Positions 43,988-64,000 of a stretch of DNA of 64,000 nucleotides are shown one piece after another. Where the stretch lies: the NCBI GenBank assembly GCA_028583405.1, contig CM053243.1, positions 29,253,632 to 29,317,631 of the forward strand, given 5' to 3'. Each line of letters starts with the position of its first letter. Position 1 is the stretch's first letter. The notes below the pieces were generated by a model that saw only the letters and a list, made by a program, of their open reading frames with translations, searched no databases and was not told the origin of the DNA. Origin of the DNA: Pogonophryne albipinna (Eukaryota; Chordata; Actinopteri; Perciformes; Artedidraconidae). Position numbers and translations under genes: made by a program.

Positions 43988-46900
43988 CTAAGAGTTACTC
44001 ATGTCACCTTCTCCGGCGGCCTCATTCAGCATTTCTGTGATAGACTGTTCATGTTTCACCTCAGAACAAAGCTCCCTGTCAACTCCCGGGCTTTGATCAA
44101 AATCATGGTTTTTCTGACCTGCCCCACTAGGACTCGCTGCAGGGAGACCCTCCACTCTCTCGTCCTCCCACTCTTTCTCCTTCTCTGACTCTCCAGATGA
44201 GGTCACTTCTTCAGGCAGATGGCTTTTCTTCTTATGCTTCTTTTTGCTCTTTTTCTTGCCCTTTTTGGATTGTTTGTGGCGGCGGCGTGTTTTGGTCTCT
44301 TCAATAGTATCTGGTTTCTTGGGGCTCTTTTCTGTACTGCGTTTCTTCCTTTCTCTGCTTGTGCTTCTCGACCTTTTCCTCACTTCTTCATGTGTTTCTG
44401 TGTCCCTACAGTCTGTCTCTTCACTTCTATTCTTGTGCTCCCTGTCTCTACTTCTGTTTGGCTCTCTGTCTCTACTTCTACTCCTCGACCTATCCTTACT
44501 CTTGCTCAGATACCAGTTGTTCTTTCTGTCACTGTGTCTGGATGACCGTCTGTCCTCTCGGTGCTGCTGGGACGCCCTGCTCTCTCTGCTCCTGCTCCTC
44601 CGTCTGTCTCCCTCTCGTCTGCTATGGGATCTCTCAGATCTCGGGGGGCTTCTGCTGTTCTGACGTTGCCTCCACGATCTGTCTCCGTATCTTTCCGATT
44701 GCCACCCGTCTCTGCGACTCCCCCTGACGCTGCGGTCTGGAGACAGATGCAGGTCCCTGTCCGCCTCCCAAAATTCATTGCCAGGGTTTCGAAATACGTG
44801 CAGGAAGTTACAGTGCTTCCCTTTGGGGCACTTCTGTCTGTCGTACAATCCTGAGAGAGGAAATACATCACAAACAAGATTAATACATTGAACTGAATCT
44901 TGTATCTCTGCAGTAATGTCACTAAATGAAAAGAAACTCATCTATCAGACAGAACAACTCACCACATATAGCATTCTTCCACCGAGTAACAGGACACATC
45001 TCACAGTGAAGCTGCCGGCCTGCGTACCACCTCCCATTGAACCTGATGATGGCCTCCATGCACTGCTCCTCTCTGGACACACAACAGAGAGATGGGAGGA
45101 CAAAGAATTAAGTGTTTTATTCTGAACTTCAAACAGTGTACAGGTATTATTTTGGGAAAGTTATGGAGCGGTTGTGTGATAACTTACGTGTCAAACTGAA
45201 TGTAAACATTTCCTCGCAGGTGTGGTTCATAATTGCAGCTGACCTAAAAAAAGAAAAGGTATCAAGGAAACCGAATGTAGGTTTTTAGTCTTTATTATTT
45301 GGTCATGTATTCCTGAACAGTGAGGTTTCAGGTTGGTTTTTAAATAGGAATTCTTAGAAAAAGTCAGAGGGATAACTTAAATCTGACTGAATTTGGCAGG
45401 AGATAATTTTATATATTTGTATTCATTTATATTTTTGAAATGTTTTAATTGTGTAGCACACTGTAAGGATGATCTTTTTACAATTTCCCAGGCACAATAA
45501 AAACAAATATTTATTTATGTAATGTAAATTGATTAATAAAACATCTTTAAAACTTTTCTTTGACTTGGTACTTATACTGAATATTTTAAATTGAAAATAT
45601 TGACACAAATAAAGTCACATGCAGAAGTTGAATTTACCAAAACAAATCTGTCAAAGTATTTATATGAGCTGACAAACTGGTGGCTGTGTTCTGTTATTCT
45701 AATAATACATGCAACATGTCAGCAATCAGAGCCGCTACCCTGACCTTATATTCTGAAATCATGGTTTACTTATTTAGGGTATATATGGATTGACATTTTT
45801 GGTACTTCCTCCTGATCTCATCTTACCTTGAATTGCACCACCTTGCCGACACTCTTCAGCTCCGGCAGGACGTCCTGGTAGAAGTCGAGGAACGTCTCCT
45901 GCAGCTCCTCCTCGCTGTATTCCAAAGAAGCATCAATGTCGTAATCATCGCGGCGCGACTGCTGCAAGCCGAACGTCGTAAACATTCCCCGGATCATCAG
46001 AGTCGGGCTGGCTGTAGGATAAACATGCTTCCGAGAACATCTGGACTCACAAAGAAGGAAGAGGGGAGAGTATACAGAAACATTCAAAAAACATTTGTGA
46101 CTTGTGCAATAATTAGACAAAAGTCACGTCAAAGGAGAAACAAACAGTACCTGTCTCCAAATCGACACGCCCCGGTCTTCAGGAAGAAAGGACAGTTTGC
46201 CACGTCCCGCTCCGTCCCAAAGTTCTCCGAGCTCTTTGTCCCAGGAGCCTCGGGATTCATCCACGCTCCTCCATTCTCTAACTGGAACACAAGAACAAAA
46301 ATGTATATGCTGTATATTTTTTATATGTCTTTAAAAGGTTGGATGAACATATTTCGAATTTTGTAATCAAATATGTACTTATCAGGGTTAATGCAGTATA
46401 AAGACTAAATAATCAGTGATGTCTGGAGGTAGAAATTAAGCAAGAGAGAAATTATTTCTGAAATTAGTGTAAAAATATCTTTGACATGTTCTTTATGTGT
46501 GAGGTTTAACTGAACTTGAATATAAAAACACATTAAACTGAGCTGCGCATTTATAAATGAAACTGAGCTGCACACCATTAGGATACATATATTCCTAAAT
46601 TGACAAACAAGTCTATACAGACTTTGAAGTACACATGTACTCTCATAAAACACAAATATGATTTTGACACTTGTTTTTACTTGTGACATTAATGTGTGTT
46701 CATACCTGATTTTCTGCTTCATCCAACATTTTCTGAACGGCCTCCTACAAATGGTGTAAAGACACGGCGGGTGAAAATGTGTAGAGGTCAACATCTGTTA
46801 CTGTGTGTTAAGACCACACTCACAAGAACTGGCATTTAAACATTTCTGGACTTTTGGAAAGCGATTTCACAGACTGTAGTCACACACAGTAAAAGATACA

Positions 46901-48566
46901 TCCTTGTTGTGAGAGCTGAAGCTGCTGTTAGGGGTTTTCTCTCTGTGTGTATCTTAGTTGAAGAGTTGGAGGGTTGCTTGTGCCACTTGGTCAAGGATTT
47001 TCTTTTTTTTTTAAGAACCATGTACAAACAAAAACAAATCTTAAAAAGAAACATGATGACTTTATGATCGTCTGAACCTTCCCTTTTGGATGGATAATAT
47101 AAACACTTAAGTAGAAGAGGATATATTTCTTTTTGTTTATCCTCCTGGGGCCCGTTTCACCTCTCTGTCTCGCTTGTCCTGCTGCTTCTGTTCTTTTTCT
47201 TCTTCTTCTTTCTTCTGCTGGGCCTCCCATTCCTCCTTTATCATTCGCTGTAAACACAAGACGACATAAAGCGTGTGAATATAATCATCTTATTTAGAAT
47301 AATCAGTGGAACAGGCTCCGGTGCTCTCGTCTGTTAGCCATTTATTAACACAGTAACCAGACCCAACTGAGGGCAGTAATCTTCTGTGAAAGGCTCCAAT
47401 TATTCCCATATTATGTAGATTGCCACATTGGTAAATAACTTCCGAATCAGATGATCCCCACATTTCATCATCAGTGTGAATACAGACACATCGGTAAATC
47501 TGCTTTATTCACAAAATGTTAGCGCGTTTTCAAAAATGGTCATGTTTTAGATGCTTCCACACAAACAGCAGATTACCTCTTCCTCCTCTTTTCTTTTCCT
47601 TACAGCCTCCTCCCTCTCAGCCCTCAGCCTGAACTCCTCCTGGGCAAGCCTCTCTCTTTCCAACCACTCTGTATGCAGCCGCAGTCTGAACAAAACAAGA
47701 CGGACAAAAATAAAAAAACAACAAACATTTCCTGTGTTGCCCATCACTGAATGTTCAGCTGCAGGTCAGCAGAGAGACGATGGTATTAACCTACCTTTCT
47801 TCCTCAGCAACGTCATCTTCATTTATTTCTTCTTCTTCTTCTTCCTCCACTTCATGTGCAGGGCTTCCTCCATTTTTTAAACCTGCAACAGAGGAAATGT
47901 TGTGTTGGATCCATCTTTTGGTGCAGCTTCAACTGTAGAAATGATAGAAGCACCAACATTATATCTTTGTACCACTTTCTCTGGCTTGGGCGAGAGCTTG
48001 GCGTTTCTTTTTCCTTCTCTCTTTCCTCAGAGCAGCCCTGCGTTCCCTTTGACTGAAGAAAAAATATGACGTTGGGAAAAAAGCATCAGATTAAAAAAAA
48101 TCGATGATGGTTGCAAACAATATACACTTGGAAGACCAGGTTGATGGGTTATGCACTTTATATTTCTACTGTTTCAGGTTGATGAGATTACTATAAATGT
48201 GCTGTAGTCCGCCCACAGGTATGCAATATCATTTTGTGATTCGGTAGTATTACATTGGCGTTGATGCAAGGTACATGTAAACAGTATGTTAGCCTCGAAA
48301 TGACCAAAACGTTAAAACACAGAACACATTTTTACTTGAATAAAAACAACCGATAACCCAATTGTTCTATGAGGTTTAAGACATTAGCACTAGTCGCTAC
48401 AGCAGGACTAACGCAATGGCTTTACAGCAATGCAATTGGGTCTCTACGTTTTCTTATGGTATTGTTGCCCAACACCCAAACATCGTTAGATGGTCAATTT
48501 ATGTCAACAGGATTTAATTAGAAACACAGACCTTAACAAAGGAGCGAAAATCAGAGGAGTTGCCAT
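43988..48566 (-). CDS. zrsr2: U2 small nuclear RNA auxiliary factor 35 kDa-related protein 2 (minor and major 3' splice-site factor)
   Basis: Eleven exons join in frame to about 600 aa: 48532-48566, 47973-48052, 47795-47882, 47577-47685, 47161-47247, 46706-46744, 46151-46281, 45827-46040, 45188-45238, 44963-45072 and 43988-44850. The N-terminal third is a charged coiled-coil-like segment (ERERLAQEEFRLRAEREEA). Next come a CCCH zinc finger (CPFFLKTGACRFGDRCSRKH), a U2AF-homology RRM (MFTTFGL, LRGNVYIQF, FNGRWYAGRQL), a second CCCH finger (CPKGKHCNFLH) and a long Arg/Ser tail with many RS, SR and RD pairs. The tail is longer than in the human protein of about 480 aa. The start codon at 48564-48566 is a prediction from phase: the short first exon leaves two bases that complete the next codon. 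The protein recognises 3' splice sites, especially of U12-type introns. Confidence 0.93.
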
Positions 48567-48806
48567 CACAGCTAACGAGCTAGTTAGTTAGCATGTGCAG
48601 CTGACGTTAGTCCTTGTTGTATACTCTCATCGGCGATTACTTTAAACAAACTTTAATTTAGATGTTCTCTGAGGGGACATGATACTACAGAATTAGAGTC
48701 GGGTTATCCAAGAAGTGATACAACTCAATAAGTTACGTTTGTTTTCAACTTCAGCTAGTTGTCTGCATGCGGAGTTGTTTTGAGAGGAAGAAGCGATGGT
48801 GTTACC

Positions 48807-49569
48807 ACAAATTACTTCCTTCTTCTTCTTCTCTCGTTTTTGGCGGATTGCAAACAACTTAAAAGGTGCATACCGCCACCTACTGTACACGAGTGTGTAT
48901 CACCATGTCATCCCTCTAATAAACCAGCATATCCAAAAACATAAAACTAAGACACCATAAAATAAATAAAACAAAACTAAAACTAAAAACAAATCATCCA
49001 TGGTCTTATTCTAACGTACTGTTAGATTATTTTCCCTATCCCAGTTTCCCTCAAAAAGGTGAACAGTGCCTTTCTGGTAGCTCTTACTCCTTCTCCTTCT
49101 GTTCCCAGAATACCAGCTACATTCCACTCCCTCTCTGCAACTGTATCCCTTAATTTTCCTCTTTCAACTCTATAGGTGACACAATGTAATAAAATATGTT
49201 CCACATTTTCCCGAAATGCACAGTTCCCACACTTGTCACTGTCACTTTTCCCCATGACATACAGCGTACCATTCAATGCAGTGTGATTTAGTCTGAGCCT
49301 AGCTATCATGATTTCCTCCCTTCTGTTTCTTTCTTTATAAATATTAATTGTAATTGTCTTTTGCACTTGATACTCTTTGCCTTTCTGGTCTTTCTCCCAT
49401 CTTTTCTGCCAGATCTCCATCCCTTTCTTCTTAATTACCGCTTTTCCTTCTCCTTTTCCAAGTTTAACTGGTGGTGTGACTTCCTTTTGTACTACAAAAG
49501 GAAGTCACACCACCAGTTAAACTTGGAACTACAACATTTGTAGTGCACTTTTTGCGACAAATTACTTCC
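48807..49569 (-). mobile_element. 5'-truncated non-LTR retrotransposon with 13-bp target duplication and snap-back palindrome
   Basis: The 13-bp sequence ACAAATTACTTCC flanks the insertion at 48807-48819 and 49557-49569. On the minus strand the element ends in a GAA-repeat tail next to the left duplication. It carries about 130 codons (49022-49420) of the C-terminal end of a LINE polyprotein, with the zinc-binding pattern CGNCAFRENVEHILLHC, typical of I- and jockey-like elements. The 5' end is a perfect inverted repeat of 36 bp around one base, 49456-49528, followed by a small CTACAA/TTGTAG hairpin. Everything upstream of the C-terminal domain is missing. It lies just upstream of zrsr2. Confidence 0.9.
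49456..49528. repeat. 73-bp palindrome (36-bp perfect arms, 1-base centre)
   Basis: Arms 49456-49491 and 49493-49528 are exact complements around the single base 49492. The left arm contains AACTGGTGGTGTGACTTCC. It can form a cruciform or a long hairpin. Confidence 0.98.
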
Positions 49570-49658
49570 GGGTAAAACCGCTTCTTTAAAAAATAAATAA
49601 TAATAAATAAATAATATGAAGAATAAGAAGAAGATGCTCACATTTCTAATCGGGGGTT

Positions 49659-51953
49659 TTAACCCATAAGAACACGGACCCATTTCTACTTTTGGGGAAA
49701 TTAAGGGCAACATAATTTAGACTAAATAGACCACCTAGAACACATTTCTGACAAAGAAACCCCCCCCCTAGTGTCAAATATCTGAAATGTATCAAATATC
49801 TGAAATGTATCAAATATCTGAAATGTGACATATGTCACATTGGGCTTTAAGGGTAAAATAACTCTTATTTTTAACTTAATTAATGAGGATGATTTTTTGG
49901 TTTAAATTAGTTCTTTGAATTGAAGAATAAGAACATATTAACTCAATATAATTGAATCAGCTAAATTAACTGAGCAGATCATAATAATATGTCTAATTGT
50001 GCATATTATGTCACTTTGGGTTTACTGTGAAAGTTTTGGGTTAAAGTCCCGATGTGACACCAGTGTCACAGCAATATTTATCTCATTTGTTTCATATTAA
50101 TTTGATCAATAAATGTTTCCACAACAGGTTAAATGTAATAAAGGACATCAGTGTTTCCCCTATATACAAATAGTGGCGGCGCAGCGCCGCTGCTGAAATA
50201 TGTGCGCCGCTGCTAGGGGGCGCTAGCCAGGTTTTTTTATTAAAATAATAATAAGTGGCGACCCTTTTTCATTTTTGATTGTTTGTTATGTGGATTTGTA
50301 GTATTTGTGTTACTGTATGTTCAATAAAGGTGTGTTTTTGCTAAATGTTGAGACATTGCCACTGTATGTAGGCTTCTAGGCAGGGCCGATTTTGCCGATT
50401 TTTGGCAGGCGGTCGCCTAGGGCGCCAGATCTGGGGGGCGCTGCACTGTAGCTCTGGGAGGAAAAAAACATATTTGACCGTTGGCGCTCATCCTAATTTT
50501 CGGCCTTGATGTAACAACATTCATAATTAAGTAAATGTAACACCCTTTTCACCCCGGTTACACTTTTCATTTGCCCTGTACGATGGGCGCTGTAAGTGAT
50601 GTAAGTGGGGGATGTTGGCTTATCAGGCGCCTGGAGCGAGAGAGCGAGCGAGGGAGAGGGCGCACCGGTACCGGCGCTGTTGTTATTAGAATCTGGTGCT
50701 AGCAGCGCTAACGGATATAAGAAGTAGATGTTTCTACAACCAGGGTGGAGGAGAGCTCTCCTGTCAGACTGAGAGGCTCAGTGAGGTAAAGGACTCTCTG
50801 AGTGTTTAGATAAGTTAATTTTAGTCTAAGTTATCTCAGTGGGTCTCAAACGTTTTGACCACAAATTATGTAAACACATATTTCCAAGGCACTCCTTTAT
50901 AATTATTAGGATAAATCAAAACAGGTTTGAAATCATTCCAATGTATACAATAGGACAGTAATCCAAAAATATTGTTTAAAGTTGGAGAGATGCATAAATA
51001 AATAAATGTTAACTAGGTCAAATAAGATATGAATGAACAACAAAAATAAAATAAGCTACATTTATTTGTTATTGGCTATGGTAGGTTATTGGTTATGTTC
51101 ACATACTTATTTGATAATTAAAATGTAAACCGATCTTTTTCATATGGGTGTTTTAGAGTTGTACCCCCTAGATCAGGTCTCTAGTAATTGTGCGCTCAAA
51201 GTGCACCAGATTGAAGCATTTTACTTTAAAATGTTCAAAGAAATCTTCCCTGGTTGGAATATCCCCGGACCCCCCTAGAGCAGTGGTTCCCAACCTGGGG
51301 GCCCGCCCCTTTTTTTTTTTTTTTTACATATAATTGTAACTCAATACATGATTGTCACTAAAAGCCTTGTCTCTTCATTACAATACAATATAAAAAATAA
51401 TTGATTAATTCATTTGAATAAAAATTCAAGTTAGTAGCTATTAAAGGCATAAAAATACGAAAATGTATAATTTTTTAGTGTCCAAACCAGGCTTTGCTGG
51501 ATAAGCGCATTTTTAAAACATAGTCATTGGCCATGCAGGTTTCAGTTGGATTATTTGTCACAGTTGCTCCGATCAGATCGGTCTCCTCCATTTAGATTAT
51601 TTACGATTTTTGAATCCACATAAACACATCAGCAAAATCCGGCTTACTTTGAGCATGTGTTTTAAACAGTTTAATCCCTTTGTGAATTGTTTCCACTTGT
51701 GCCGTCCTTTAATTTCTTCATGCAGCGGGAATCTAAATGAATTAATCCTGAGTCCAATAACCATCAAAGTCACTCCAATAGTGCTCCTTAATTACGCTTT
51801 CATCCTCCTTTAACAAAATACTTCACATTCATCCAGTTTGTGACAGTAGTTGTAGCATTTTTGAGACTTTTAAACTTTAATTACCGCTGTTACGCCCCCG
51901 CGGCCCTTCCAACAGGAGTCATTTTGGGGGGCTCTTGGGTCCTTATGGGTTAA
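49659..51953. mobile_element. TTAA-bounded DNA element, about 2.3 kb, with nested fragments
   Basis: The left end is TTAACCCATAAGAAC and the right end, on the other strand, TTAACCCATAAGGACCC. TTAA sites at 49659-49662 and 51950-51953 and the CCC start of the termini fit piggyBac-type elements. The interior has no intact transposase. It contains hAT-like ends: CAGTGTTTCCCCTATATAC near 50152, CAGTGGGTCTCAAACG near 50839 and CAGTGGTTCCCAACCTGGGG near 51280. It also has a three-unit 18-bp tandem repeat and a GC-rich leader-like stretch with a donor (GTGAG|GTAAAG) near 50785. The TIR match is only about 12 bp, so the call is moderate. Confidence 0.6.
49774..49827. repeat. 18-bp tandem repeat, three units
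   Basis: TCAAATATCTGAAATGTA repeats three times, the last with one change, and is followed by TGTGACATATGTCACA, a short perfect palindrome. Confidence 0.95.
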
Positions 51954-52822
51954 GCATACATTTACTGTAATGGCCCGTCCATTTTTGTAATTAATTCAGC
52001 AAAGTATTTTTAACTGGTCAGGACACTTCTATTGACCTATAACAGTATCACAAAGCATGCATTTCCCAAGGGGCTTTACAGTCAGTAGGCTACAGCATGA
52101 CATACTCTGTCGTCCTTTTATACCTCGCTTCAGATAAGGAAAAACTCCCCGCCCAAAAAGACAGTAAAGTGTAAAACATTTCAGATTTTGTCCCCTGAAC
52201 TACAATGTATTTGCTTGTGGAGACAAAACAATGATTGTCTAATATAATTTACAATTCTCTTGAAACTGACAAACAAATCAGTGGGAAGTGAATAAAAAAT
52301 GATTGCATATTCTTTCTGTGTGGATAGTTCCAAACAAGGCATTCTGAATAGGAAAATCACAGACAGTTTTTTGTACAAAATGCCTTTTAAGGTTGAATAT
52401 GTATCTCTATAGAATGTATCCTATATTATAAAGCATACAGACATGTTAATTTCTTTATTTGACAAACTATTGGCAAAATAAGCACTGCACAGAAAGGTCA
52501 GTGTGAACAAGTACGATTTGTTACCAATAAACTCTTCAAAACGATAAGAAAAAGGATAATTTTCAAGTTTTTCCAATCCGATGATACACACATTCTAAGC
52601 AATTCCTATTTTTCAAAATAAGGGACCATAAGTGTTGGATGACACAAACTGTGTGGGACCCTGGATGTTTCCAATACCTCCACTTAGCCTTCACTAAGGT
52701 TAAAGGTTGTTGCTTCCTCTCCAAAAATAGCCTCTGCTACTAACTGCAAACAGAGAGAGCAGTACTTTGCAATCCTTTTATTTAGGCATCATTGACATCC
52801 CTGGAACTCTCACGCCTCTCTT
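51954..52822. other. Intergenic DNA and tm6sf1 3' untranslated region
   Basis: A/T-rich sequence without a recognisable gene; the right side should be the 3' untranslated region of tm6sf1. The sequence ATGGCCCGTCC at about 51970 resembles the end of the Harbinger-type MITE at 18680, but no partner terminus was found. Confidence 0.4.
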
Positions 52823-63326
<10,504 letters not shown>

Positions 63327-64000
63327 ACTTAACACATTGCCACGCAGGTACATTGAAGCGGGAGACCTCAGACTGCTGGGAAGACTAGACTGCTGGAGAT
63401 AAACGTAGTGCCTCAAGATCCCGTGGAATAAAGAATGTGTGTGTTTGAGAGTGTGTGTGTGTGTGTACATACTGTATGCTGAATCTGTCTATACAAAAGT
63501 GGTGTACGGACAACATCAACAATGTGGAAGCAAGCAGAGATGTCTGGGAAAAAAAGCTTTTCGGGCATAAACTGTATCATCAGTTGTAAATGATCTTGAT
63601 ACTGATGTCTTGTCTGTTTTTATCTTTAAGCTTCTGTGCAGGAGTTAATCCAGAACTAGTGAAACTAGAGACAGCTACCATTTGTTGGTCGGCACCATTT
63701 CATTTTAATTTCTCAGTTTATGCGGATGCATTTACCAGAAGTATGATATTTGCATATTTTTTATTGTGCACTGTGATCATTTATTCAGCAGGTGTCTTCA
63801 AGTACTTTGTTTTTGCATTGTATTAAGGATCCAAGTGTGTTGTGTAACTGCGCCAGTGGTACATGCTGTAATTTATGACTTTGTTTGCTTAGCACTTCAT
63901 TAAAATGTAAAACAAGGTCACTCGCAAATTTTAATAGTGAAAAAAAGGTCTTTTTGGCAATAAAATGTGGTGAACCAAAGTAAGATTGTTTTCTTTTGAT
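63327..64000 (+). other. btbd1 3' untranslated region
   Basis: It follows the stop codon and includes a short TG run at about 63452-63466. A canonical AATAAA at 63959-63964, followed after some 20 bases by T-rich DNA, is the best candidate poly(A) signal. Confidence 0.65.
63959..63964 (+). terminator. Poly(A) signal of btbd1
   Basis: The hexamer AATAAA lies 633 bp past the stop codon, with a T-rich downstream element (GTTTTCTTTT) at the window end. Cleavage is expected shortly after it. Confidence 0.6.

Noticed and set aside
44219..44727. Plus-strand frames of 100-140 codons opposite the zrsr2 RS tail
   Set aside because: They are mirror frames of a repetitive coding exon, with leucine/serine-rich nonsense and no splice context.
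46405..46794. 129-codon minus-strand frame
   Set aside because: It lies in a zrsr2 intron and only overlaps the 39-base exon 46706-46744 in another frame.

Overview
The window is a piece of a teleost fish nuclear genome. The evidence is intron-split vertebrate genes with GT-AG junctions, three TG/CA microsatellites of 170-200 bp, and a dense set of fish-type repeats: tRNA-head SINEs, hAT, Harbinger and TTAA-type DNA elements, a 3' LINE fragment, a solo LTR and a copia remnant. Nothing bacterial, viral or CRISPR-like was seen. Exon borders were read by eye from splice sites and reading-frame phase.

Layout. (1) 226-3430 (+): 3' part of ppef1, an EF-hand protein phosphatase; its start lies left of the window. 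(2) 4897-11763 (+): a complete secreted or matrix-type protein of about 745 aa with CCP/sushi domains, a Ser/Thr-rich stalk and EGF repeats, which I cannot name. (3) 14022-27848 (-): phka2, the alpha regulatory subunit of phosphorylase kinase, complete, with several transposons in its introns. (4) 28.1-36.2 kb: a repeat-dense island holding a hAT element with a perfect 8-bp target duplication and a copia fragment split by a SINE. (5) 36749-42148 (+): ap1s2, the small sigma subunit of the AP-1 clathrin adaptor. (6) 43988-48566 (-): zrsr2, a U2AF35-related splicing factor. (7) 48.8-52.8 kb: a truncated LINE ending in a 73-bp palindrome, then a 2.3-kb TTAA-bounded element. (8) 52823-56841 (-): tm6sf1, a multi-pass membrane protein. 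(9) 58257-63326 (+): btbd1, a BTB-domain ubiquitin-ligase adaptor, divergent from tm6sf1.

Gene order is the main support for the names. From memory of the human map, PPEF1-PHKA2 and AP1S2-ZRSR2 are neighbour pairs on Xp22, and TM6SF1-BTBD1 are head-to-head neighbours on 15q25. The window therefore joins blocks related to two human chromosomes. The genes do not form one pathway; they are independent vertebrate genes.

The most noteworthy observations are the unnamed CCP-mucin-EGF gene, in which every intron is phase 1; the LINE with 13-bp target duplications and a 73-bp snap-back palindrome just upstream of zrsr2; the SINE-in-copia nesting; and several non-autonomous DNA transposons whose ends and target duplications can be read to the base.
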